Position numbers and translations under genes: made by a program
The notes under the pieces: model-generated
Told to the model about the DNA's origin: nothing
Seen by the model: the letters and a program-made list of their open reading frames with translations, nothing else
Databases searched by the model: none
In this document: piece by piece, positions 21,261 through 27,645 of the stretch
How positions within the stretch are numbered: the stretch's first letter is position 1
How the letters are laid out: each line of letters starts with the position of its first letter
Assembly (NCBI GenBank): GCA_900319275.1
Contig: ONNS01000028.1
Location: forward strand, 1-34,309
Direction: 5' to 3'
Length of the DNA stretch: 34,309 bases
Origin: an uncultured Eubacteriales bacterium
GTDB lineage: Bacteria > Bacillota > Clostridia > Oscillospirales > Oscillospiraceae

Positions 21261-22619
21261 ATGTCATCTACCATCGCTGCCATCGCCACGGGCGCGCAGA
21301 TCTCGGCCATCGGGATCGTGCGTCTCTCGGGGGAGCACGCAATCGAATATGTCGACACGCTTTTCCATCCGCTCTCCGGGCGGCCGATGCGTGAAGCGCC
21401 GGACCGCCAGTTGGTCTACGGCCGTCTCTGTGACCGTAAGGGCGAGCTGCTTGATCTCTGCCTATGCACGGTCAGCCGTGCGCCGCACAGCTACACCGGC
21501 GAGGACACGGCCGAGCTGCAGTGCCACGGCAGCCCTGTGCTGCTGCGCCTGGTGCTTGAGGAATTGTTTGCCCTCGGTGCCCGGCAGGCCGGCCCCGGAG
21601 AATTTACCAAACGGGCGTTCCTCAACGGCTGTCTCGAACTCACCGCGGCCGAGGCCGTGGCCGACCTGATCGACGCCGAGAGCGCCGAGGCCGCACGCAA
21701 CGCCGCCGGGCAGCTCTCCGGTGCGATCGGCGGCAAGATCGAGGCGATCTACCGCGCGCTCATGGACGTTTCGAGCCACTATCACGCCGTACTCGACTAC
21801 CCCGACGAGGACATCGAGGATTTCGAGCTGCGCAGCTATGTATCCACGTTCAGCAGCGCTGAGGAGCAGTTAAACGCTCTTCTGCGCAGTTTCGCGCGCG
21901 GCAAGCTGATGCAATCCGGCCTTCCCAGCGCGATCATCGGCCGCCCGAATGCCGGAAAGAGCTCTCTTTTAAACGCGCTGCTCGGCTACGACCGCGCGAT
22001 CGTCACGGCTGTCCCCGGTACAACGCGGGACACGATCGAGGAAAAGCTGCGTCTCGGCAAGTTGACGCTCCGGCTGATCGACACGGCGGGCCTGCGTGAC
22101 ACGACCGACGAGGTCGAACAACTCGGCGTTGACCGCAGCCGCGCCGCGATGGACACCGCCGGTCTGCTGCTGCTGGTCATCGACAGCAGCGAGCCGCTGA
22201 CCGACGAAGACCGCGCCCTGCTGCGCCGTGCCGAGCAGGCCGACAAGGCCGTCGTTATCCTCTCAAAGAGCGATCTTGCCCCGGTCACCACCGCGCTTGA
22301 CACAACGCTGCCGGTCGTCACCGTCAGCACCCGGACCGGCGAGGGCCTTGACGCCCTGGAGCAAACAATCGACGCGCTCTTCCCCCTGCCGCCGCTGCCC
22401 GCCGGCGAGATCCTGACCAACGCCCGCCAGGCCGAGGCGATCCGCCGCGCGCTCGACGCGCTCTCCTCCGCGCGTGAGGCCATGGCTATCGGCGAGACCC
22501 CCGACATCGTTCTCACCGAAACCGAGCGCGCCATGCAGGCGCTCGGCGAGCTCACCGGCCGTTCTGTCCGCGAGGACATCACCAATCGCATCTTCGAGCG
22601 CTTCTGTGTCGGTAAATAG
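21261..22619 (+). CDS. mnmE: tRNA modification GTPase MnmE
   Basis: A 452-residue GTPase which, with MnmG, builds the 5-carboxymethylaminomethyl group on U34 of tRNAs reading NNA/NNG codons. The N-terminal folate-binding domain (IAAIATGAQISAIGIVRLSG... PHSYTGEDTAELQCHGSP... GEFTKRAFLNGCLELTAAEAVADLIDAE) is followed by a helical domain and a G domain. The G domain shows GRPNAGKSS (about 227-235), VPGTTRDT, DTAGLRDT and a G4 motif SKSD where NKxD is usual. The protein ends in the catalytic CVGK with Cys449. The start at 21261 follows AAAGGATGC. MnmG is not in the window, although in many Firmicutes the two genes are adjacent near rpmH. The gene follows lysR and may be cotranscribed. Confidence 0.97.
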   Translation: MSSTIAAIATGAQISAIGIVRLSGEHAIEYVDTLFHPLSGRPMREAPDRQLVYGRLCDRKGELLDLCLCTVSRAPHSYTGEDTAELQCHGSPVLLRLVLEELFALGARQAGPGEFTKRAFLNGCLELTAAEAVADLIDAESAEAARNAAGQLSGAIGGKIEAIYRALMDVSSHYHAVLDYPDEDIEDFELRSYVSTFSSAEEQLNALLRSFARGKLMQSGLPSAIIGRPNAGKSSLLNALLGYDRAIVTAVPGTTRDTIEEKLRLGKLTLRLIDTAGLRDTTDEVEQLGVDRSRAAMDTAGLLLLVIDSSEPLTDEDRALLRRAEQADKAVVILSKSDLAPVTTALDTTLPVVTVSTRTGEGLDALEQTIDALFPLPPLPAGEILTNARQAEAIRRALDALSSAREAMAIGETPDIVLTETERAMQALGELTGRSVREDITNRIFERFCVGK

Positions 22620-22691
22620 TTTCCCGCTCGGCGGCTGCAGGTCTGCGCTTCCCGCGCTTTCCGCAGGAATGTGAAAAGCGGAAAATCTTTC

Positions 22692-22720
22692 TTGACATTT
22701 CCGATTCCCTATGCTAAACT
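22692..22720 (+). promoter_or_regulatory. Promoter of the tRNA-Ser gene
   Basis: A perfect TTGACA (22692-22697), a 17-base spacer and TAAACT (22715-22720) with a TGC extended -10. Confidence 0.75.
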
Positions 22721-22751
22721 ATCCAAGCAATGTCGAGTGCATTGCGGCCTT

Positions 22752-22845
22752 GCAGAAGTACCCAAGAGGCCGAAGGGGCTCCCCTGCTAAGGGAGTAGGC
22801 CGGTTTAGACCCGGCGCGAGGGTTCAAATCCCTCCTTCTGCGCCA
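22752..22845 (+). tRNA. tRNA-Ser (anticodon GCU)
   Basis: A class II tRNA with a long variable arm. Acceptor GCAGAAG pairs with CTTCTGC, the anticodon stem CTCCC/GGGAG encloses CTGCTAA (GCT), the variable arm is GCCGG..CCGGC, the T arm is AGGGTTCAAATCCCT, the discriminator is G, and CCA is encoded. Confidence 0.96.
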
Positions 22846-22854
22846 AAAGAACGC

Positions 22855-22898
22855 CAAAAGAATAACCCCCATCCAAATGGATGGGGGTTATTCTTTTG
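22855..22898 (+). terminator. Terminator after tRNA-Ser
   Basis: A perfect 20-bp stem (CAAAAGAATAACCCCCATCC at 22855-22874 and its complement at 22879-22898) with loop AAAT. The pyrimidine-rich TTCTTTTG of its 3' arm can serve as the release tract. Confidence 0.85.
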
Positions 22899-22906
22899 GA
22901 AAGATT

Positions 22907-23193
22907 GGAGGGATTTGAATCATGTCCGCACATGCCGGTGGCATGTGCATGAACCAGTGCGCACACTGGTGAATACCTCTATTTCTTTTCGCGTCCCCCG
23001 CGAGCGAAAAGAAATGCTGGCAAATCCCTCCTTCTGTTGATCTAAAATTGATTTGATCGTCGGCCTTGCGCCGCCGGTGGCCGATGAAGCAAGGCCCTCT
23101 CATCCGCAGCGGTCGAAAAACCGGAGGAAGAGCGTAAGCCCGAACGGTTTTTCGTCTCACCGCAAGGCGGATCAAATCCCTCCTTCTGCGTCA
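22907..23193. repeat. Non-coding array of tRNA-Ser 3'-end copies and perfect hairpins
   Basis: This fills most of the 596-base gene-free stretch before the 5'-nucleotidase. The 16-mer CAAATCCCTCCTTCTG of the tRNA-Ser 3' end recurs at 23021-23036 and 23173-23188. The last copy matches the 25 terminal tRNA bases with two mismatches (23169-23193). An inverted 11-mer copy, GGAGGGATTTG, lies at 22907-22917. The first block (22907-23031) is closed by that inverted pair and holds three perfect hairpins at 22928-22948, 22953-22970 and 22981-23015. The second block is closed by GATTTGATC (23050-23058) and GATCAAATC (23170-23178) and holds stems 23062-23069/23089-23096 and 23114-23123/23145-23154. No open frame here looks like a protein gene. 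The element class is not recognised. Confidence 0.8.
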
Positions 23194-23273
23194 ACTCATC
23201 ATGTTCAGAACCGGTTGCGGCAGAAATAGCGAAGCCGTTTTTCTTACGAACAGCACAAATCCTCATTCACTTC

Positions 23274-23302
23274 TTGCAGTCCTTTTGTTGCTATGCTATA
23301 AT
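23274..23302 (+). promoter_or_regulatory. Promoter of the 5'-nucleotidase gene
   Basis: TTGCAG (23274-23279), a 17-base spacer and TATAAT (23297-23302) with an extended TGC. The leader would be about 130 bases. Confidence 0.65.
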
Positions 23303-23375
23303 ACTCTCAGAAGTGGATATTATATTTCAATAACGCCTTCTTTTCTCCCGGCGCGGCAGTTGAAAACATGGCAAA

Positions 23376-23408
23376 TTATATCATTCCGATCTTTACGGCA
23401 TGATATAA
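23376..23408 (+). promoter_or_regulatory. Inverted repeat in the 5'-nucleotidase leader
   Basis: TTATATCA (23376-23383) and TGATATAA (23401-23408) are separated by 17 bases, just upstream of the ribosome binding site AAGAGGT. It could be an operator or an AT-rich mRNA hairpin. Confidence 0.35.
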
Positions 23409-23441
23409 AAATAAAAAACTTATAGAAAAGAGGTACTGCTT

Positions 23442-25121
23442 ATGGCTAAGAAACTCCTTCCCCTGCTGCTGGCACTGGTCATGCTCTTCTCCCTGACGGG
23501 CGTTATGGCCTTTGCTGACGACGCTGCTCCCTCGGAGCGCAGCGCAGACATCGTGATCCTGTACACCAGCGACGTACACTGCGGCATCAACCAGGGCTTT
23601 GGCTACGCCGGTCTGGCTGAGGTGTACAAACACCTCGAGGAACAGGGCAACGCAGTCATTCTTGTGGACGACGGCGACAATATTCAGGGCGAGCCCGTCG
23701 GTACCATGACGAAGGGCGAGGCACTTGTCGACCTGATGGGTAAGGTCGGCTACAGCGTCGCCATCCCCGGCAACCACGAATTCGACTATGGCATGGATCA
23801 GTTCCTCGATCTGGCCAAGAACGCCTCGTTCACCTATATTAGCTGCAACTTCAACCGCGAAGGCGAGCTGATCTTCGATCCCTATGTGATCCGTGAGCTC
23901 GACGGTGTGAAGGTCGCCTTTGTCGGCGTGACCACCCCGCAGACGCTGATCTCCTCCACCCCGCGCTATTTCCAGAATGAAGAGGGCGAATACATCTACG
24001 GCTTCTTCCAGGACGAGACGGGCGAGGGCGTGTACAACGCGGTGCAGAACGCTGTTGACAGCGCCCGTGCCGAGGGTGCGGAATATGTCGTCGTTCTTGC
24101 CCACCTGGGCAATGAAGAGGAGTGCCGCCCCTGGACCTATGCCGACGTGATCTCCCACGTCTCCGGCATCGACGTGCTGCTGGACGGCCACAGCCATGAC
24201 ACCGATCAGATCGTCATGAAGGACAAGGACGGGAAAGACGTCCTCCGCTCGGCCTGCGGCACGAAGCTGGCGCATATCGGCTATGTCCGCATCACCACCG
24301 ACGGCAAGATTAGCACCGGCCTTTACAACTGGAACAACGACGAGAGCGCGCCCGCGCTGCTCGGCATCCAGAACGACGCCTCGGCCTATGTCGAGGAGGC
24401 GACCGGCGCCCTGCAGGAAAAGCTGAAGGAAGTCGTCGCCACTTCTCAGGTGCTGCTTACCATCTATGATCCGGTAGCCGTTACCGACAGCGGCTCGCCG
24501 ATCCGCATGGTACGCCGGGCCGAGACCAACCTCGGCGATCTCTGCGCCGACGCTTACCTTGACCAGTCCGGTGCCGACGTCGCCTTTGTCAACGGCGGCG
24601 GCATCCGCGTAAACATCAACGCCGGCGACATCACGCTCAATGACATTCTCAAGGTCCATCCCTTCGGCAACGCGATGTGCGTGATCGAGGTCACGGGCCA
24701 GCAGATTCTTGACGCGCTCGAGTGGGGCGCCCACGCGATCCCGGGCGAGAACGGCGGCTTCCTGCAGGTTGCCGGGCTGAGCTATGAGATCCACAGCTAT
24801 ATCGAATCCCCCTGCCAGAGCGATGAGAATTCGCTGTTCACCGGCATCGAGGGCGAGCGCCGCGTGCAGAACGTCCTGATCGGCGGCGAGCCCATCGACC
24901 CCGAAGCGACCTATACGCTGGCGAGCCACAACTACATGCTGCTCGACCACGGCGACGGCTACACGATGTTCGACGGTGCGCCGCTGCTGCAGGACAGCGT
25001 CAAGCTGGACAACCAGGTGCTGATCGACTACATCACCGGCACGCTCGGCGGTGTGATCGGCCCGGAGTATGAAGACCTCACCGGACAGGGACGCATCGTC
25101 ATCGTCCAGGAGAAGCCGTAA
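23442..25121 (+). CDS. Secreted 5'-nucleotidase / UDP-sugar hydrolase family protein
   Basis: A 559-residue exported metallophosphoesterase that would dephosphorylate nucleotides, and possibly UDP-sugars, outside the cell for nucleoside and phosphate uptake. The signal peptide covers residues 1 to about 26 (cleavage near AFA-DD). The N-terminal calcineurin-like domain shows the dimetal ligands in SDVH (Asp44, His46), DDGDN (76-80), GNHEFDYG (110-117), VVLAHLG and GHSHD (249-253). The 5'-nucleotidase C-terminal domain (about 333-525) has GDLCADAYLDQ, FVNGGGIRVNINAGDITLNDILKVHPFGN and LQVAGLSYEI. No cell-wall anchor or C-terminal transmembrane segment is seen, so the protein is probably released or loosely bound. 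The start at 23442 follows AAGAGGTACTGCTT. A secreted HAD phosphatase is convergent downstream. Confidence 0.93.
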   Translation: MAKKLLPLLLALVMLFSLTGVMAFADDAAPSERSADIVILYTSDVHCGINQGFGYAGLAEVYKHLEEQGNAVILVDDGDNIQGEPVGTMTKGEALVDLMGKVGYSVAIPGNHEFDYGMDQFLDLAKNASFTYISCNFNREGELIFDPYVIRELDGVKVAFVGVTTPQTLISSTPRYFQNEEGEYIYGFFQDETGEGVYNAVQNAVDSARAEGAEYVVVLAHLGNEEECRPWTYADVISHVSGIDVLLDGHSHDTDQIVMKDKDGKDVLRSACGTKLAHIGYVRITTDGKISTGLYNWNNDESAPALLGIQNDASAYVEEATGALQEKLKEVVATSQVLLTIYDPVAVTDSGSPIRMVRRAETNLGDLCADAYLDQSGADVAFVNGGGIRVNINAGDITLNDILKVHPFGNAMCVIEVTGQQILDALEWGAHAIPGENGGFLQVAGLSYEIHSYIESPCQSDENSLFTGIEGERRVQNVLIGGEPIDPEATYTLASHNYMLLDHGDGYTMFDGAPLLQDSVKLDNQVLIDYITGTLGGVIGPEYEDLTGQGRIVIVQEKP

Positions 25122-25139
25122 ACCCCCGCACAGGAAGGG

Positions 25140-25322
25140 CTGTCTCAAAACCGGTTGAGCGGCGCATTCCGGCGCGGGATGCCGGAGCTGCCGCAGAACC
25201 GGTCCCCGGACGACTCTTGTGAAGAAATCTATTATTCAGAACGATTATGGGCGAATACGCGTGATGTTTACGCGTATTCGCCCATAATTTCAGTTTATAT
25301 CAATGATTATATTTTGAGGCAG
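25140..25322. mobile_element. MITE-like non-coding palindromic element
   Basis: A 183-base insert-like segment between two convergent genes. Its ends are imperfect inverted repeats, CTGTCTCAAAA (25140-25150) and TTTTGAGGCAG (25312-25322), matching at 10 of 11 positions. Inside are an interrupted hairpin at 25150-25203 (ACCGGTT/AACCGGT, GCGGC/GCCGC, CCGGC/GCCGG) and a perfect 19-bp stem at 25244-25262/25270-25288 with a 7-base loop. The left end resembles transposon-end sequences of the GGCTGTCTCAAAA type. No target duplication is clear. It may also serve as a bidirectional terminator. Confidence 0.45.
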
Positions 25323-25324
25323 TA

Positions 25325-26776
25325 TTATTCTCCGGCGTAGAATTCCGTCGTTGTGGGATTGGCCTGGATCAGCACCGAGCTCTGGCGGAAGGTCTCGATC
25401 AGCTCGTCCGCCGCCGCGTGCACGGCGTCCTTTGTGGTATCGCTCAGATAGATGACGAGCGTATACTCCTGATACAGCGTATCGCCGTCCATCCAGCCGC
25501 CGTTCGCCTCCTGCATGGTATAGCCGCCGAAGTGCCGCACAAGGATTTCCTTGGCCTTCTCCCTCGCCTCCGCCTGGGTGAAGACGGGCTTGTTGGTGTC
25601 CTTGTCGTTGGTGCCGAGATAGAGGACGTACTGGACGTTTTCTTCGCCCTCGGCCGCGGTCTCGGCCGGAGCGGCCGCGCGATCCTCGGCCAGGTCGTCG
25701 AGCCAGTGGAAGCTGCCGGTCCTGACGACATTGTCGCCATAGATGGTGCGGAAATCATCGCGCATCGAGATCACATGGAAGCCCGCGTCGCTCCACTTTT
25801 CCTTCAGACTCGCGGTCTTCTCGGGATTGCCGTAATCGCGCACATCGTCGTCCGCCACCAGCATGAAGGCCGCGCTGCGGTAGGGATTGTCGCTGATCGT
25901 GTACATATGCATGCTCACGTCGCCGCTGCTGTTGCCAAAGGAAAGCACGGGCTTGCGGCCGATCTCCTGGACGATCTGCGTGACTTTGTTCATTTTGAGA
26001 TTCTTGATGAGCAGCCGATCGGTGCGGACCACGTCGTCGCCCGCCTTGAACACATACTCGAGCCCGTCTTCCCCGTTCTGTCCCGTTGCCTCGAGCGCGA
26101 CGTCCATGCCGATGATCTGTTCGTAGGGGATATCGATCATGCCCTCAATAAAGGTGCGGCAGATAAAGCGATCGCTGCCCGAGCAGATGTAGACCTTGAA
26201 ACCGTTGTCCTCCAGATAGTCCACGACCTCGATCATCGGCGTATAAAACGCGGCCGCATAGGTCATGCCCTCGAAGCCGTCCACATTGCGTACAAGGCAG
26301 CCGTTGACGAAATCGGCGAACTGCTGCAGCGTCATGCCGGCATAAGCGCGGGCCGCGTGCTCGGCATGGAGCATATCCATGTGATCGGGGAAGGCTTTAT
26401 CGATCGCGTGGTCGCGCAGCATACGGCCGAATTCCAGCATCTCGGCGTCCGGCGTATAGCTGGGGTCCTTCAGAATGCGCCAGGCCAGCAGATAATACTC
26501 GAGATAGGTCGGGCAGAGCTCGGCACAGAGCGTGCCGTCCATATCAAAGACCGCGATACGGTCGACCGGCGGGATATAGTCGGGCGAGGACTCGTCCGTC
26601 ACAGCTTCGACGTAGTCGATCAGCGCGCCGAGCGCGGGGGCGCCGTCGATCCAGTCGGCGAATATCTCCTCTGTCGTCCACGCCCCGTCATCCGAAGCGT
26701 CAGCCGCATACGCGGCGCAGGCGCAGAGGCTGAGCGCCATCATCAGCGCAAGGCAGAGTGCAAGCAGCTTTTTCAT
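25325..26776 (-). CDS. Secreted HAD phosphatase with a C-terminal DUF3574-like domain
   Basis: A 483-residue exported hydrolase. The signal peptide (1 to about 25) ends in SLCACAAYAADA, so either a lipobox LCAC (Cys20) or ordinary cleavage after AYA is possible. The HAD core has motif I FDMDGT (nucleophile Asp78, acid Asp80), motif II ICSGSD (Ser199) and motif III/IV LSFGNSSGD (279-286). The large helical cap after motif I resembles phosphoserine-phosphatase-like secreted enzymes. After an Ala/Glu linker (about 365-380), a roughly 100-residue domain (YVLYLGTND... HFGGYTMQEANGGWMDGDTLYQEYTLVIYL) resembles DUF3574. I know of no standard fusion of this kind. The start at 26776 follows AAGGAGAATCACT. 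It likely scavenges phosphate together with the neighbouring 5'-nucleotidase; the substrate is unknown. Confidence 0.87.
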   Translation of the reverse strand: MKKLLALCLALMMALSLCACAAYAADASDDGAWTTEEIFADWIDGAPALGALIDYVEAVTDESSPDYIPPVDRIAVFDMDGTLCAELCPTYLEYYLLAWRILKDPSYTPDAEMLEFGRMLRDHAIDKAFPDHMDMLHAEHAARAYAGMTLQQFADFVNGCLVRNVDGFEGMTYAAAFYTPMIEVVDYLEDNGFKVYICSGSDRFICRTFIEGMIDIPYEQIIGMDVALEATGQNGEDGLEYVFKAGDDVVRTDRLLIKNLKMNKVTQIVQEIGRKPVLSFGNSSGDVSMHMYTISDNPYRSAAFMLVADDDVRDYGNPEKTASLKEKWSDAGFHVISMRDDFRTIYGDNVVRTGSFHWLDDLAEDRAAAPAETAAEGEENVQYVLYLGTNDKDTNKPVFTQAEAREKAKEILVRHFGGYTMQEANGGWMDGDTLYQEYTLVIYLSDTTKDAVHAAADELIETFRQSSVLIQANPTTTEFYAGE

Positions 26777-26809
26777 AGTGATTCTCCTTGAATAGTATTT
26801 GGTGTCATT

Positions 26810-26838
26810 ATTATAATCCCTTTGTCTTCAACCGTCAA
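26810..26838 (-). promoter_or_regulatory. Promoter of the HAD phosphatase gene
   Basis: On the minus strand, TTGACG, a 17-base spacer and a perfect TATAAT. The leader is about 27 bases. Confidence 0.8.
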
Positions 26839-26846
26839 CGGAATCC

Positions 26847-26875
26847 TTGAACGACCGCCCGGGATATGCTATACT
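26847..26875 (+). promoter_or_regulatory. Promoter of the DUF1349 gene
   Basis: TTGAAC, a 17-base spacer and TATACT with an extended TGC. It is back to back with the HAD promoter, with only eight bases between the two -35 boxes. Confidence 0.7.
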
Positions 26876-26966
26876 CATGGAGAAAAAGAATGCGGCCCCG
26901 GCGCGCCGACCGCTCTGTCACCGCGGCAGGAGGCGGCAAATCACAGACAGGGAGGAAGAAACGACA

Positions 26967-27570
26967 ATGGACTTCCAATGGACAAGAACCCCGGCGGATT
27001 ACACGATCACGGACCGCGAAATCACGATCACGACCGCCCCCCCACACGGATCTGTGGCAGCGGACCTACTATCATTTCCGAAACGACAACGCCCCTGTGC
27101 TCCAGACCGAGACCGACGAGCGGTTTTTCAGCTTTACCGTGAAGACCGATTTTTCCGAAAGTCACCACCGCTTCGACCAGTGCGGCATTGTGATGTATCT
27201 CGATGCGGAAAACTGGCTGAAGGGCTCGGTGGAATATGAAAACGAGCAATTCCAGCACCTGGGTTCGGTGGTTACGAATCACGGGTACTCCGATTGGGCC
27301 ACCACCGCCATCCCCGCGGACGTGAAAACGATGTGGTACCGTTTCAGCCGCCGCGAGGACGACTACTGCATCGAGTGCTCGTACGACGGAGTGGCGTTTT
27401 CCCAGATGCGCGTCTGCCATATGTGGGCGGGCGGCGGCCGGATCCGCTTCGGGGTCTACGCCTGCAGCCCGGAGGATTCCAGCTTTACCGCGCGATTCAC
27501 CGACATGCAGCTGGGGCCATGCCTGTGGAAGGCGCACGACGGGCAGCAGCCGGACGCCGCGGAGGCGTGA
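26967..27570 (+). pseudogene. DUF1349 protein gene with a +1 frameshift in a C7 tract
   Basis: The ATG at 26967 follows GGGAGGAAG and opens MDFQWTRTPADYTITDREITIT. At the seven-C run 27037-27043 this frame leaves the family sequence. Dropping one C restores TAPHTDLWQRTYYHF and continues to the stop at 27570, giving about 200 residues, the usual DUF1349 length. The corrected protein has the concanavalin-like signature of the family: FFSFTVKTDFSESHHRFDQCGIVMYLDAENWLKGSVEYEN, then LGSVVTNHGYSDW, TMWYRFSRREDDYCIECSYDG and IRFGVYACSPEDSSF. The molecular function of DUF1349 is not firmly known, and it has been linked to carbohydrate binding by fold. The shift may be a real mutation, a phase-variable tract, programmed slippage or a sequencing error. 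Confidence 0.85.
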
Positions 27571-27588
27571 GATAGGTCAACCAATGGA

Positions 27589-27633
27589 AAAAAGCAAGCC
27601 CTACCCCGTTTTGAAGGGTAGCGCTTGCTTTTT
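27589..27633. terminator. Bidirectional terminator between DUF1349 and the adhesin
   Basis: AAAAAGCAAGC (27589-27599) pairs with GCTTGCTTTTT (27623-27633), with a further CTACCC/GGGTAG helix inside. A and T runs on opposite sides let it serve both convergent genes. Confidence 0.92.
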
Positions 27634-27645
27634 GTTTTTCTGTGT

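Noticed and set aside
22711-23040. Open frame across tRNA-Ser and the hairpin array
   Set aside because: It contains a complete tRNA gene and has no ribosome binding site. Similar frames on the minus strand (22888-23175, 23042-23266) are by-products of the repeat array.
22846-23193. A complete integrative element at tRNA-Ser
   Set aside because: Although tRNA-tail copies are present, no integrase, excisionase or cargo gene lies between them, so only a scar or minimal element can be claimed.
25155-25340. 61-codon open frame in the palindromic element
   Set aside because: It lies within inverted repeats, has no ribosome binding site and overlaps the end of the convergent gene.
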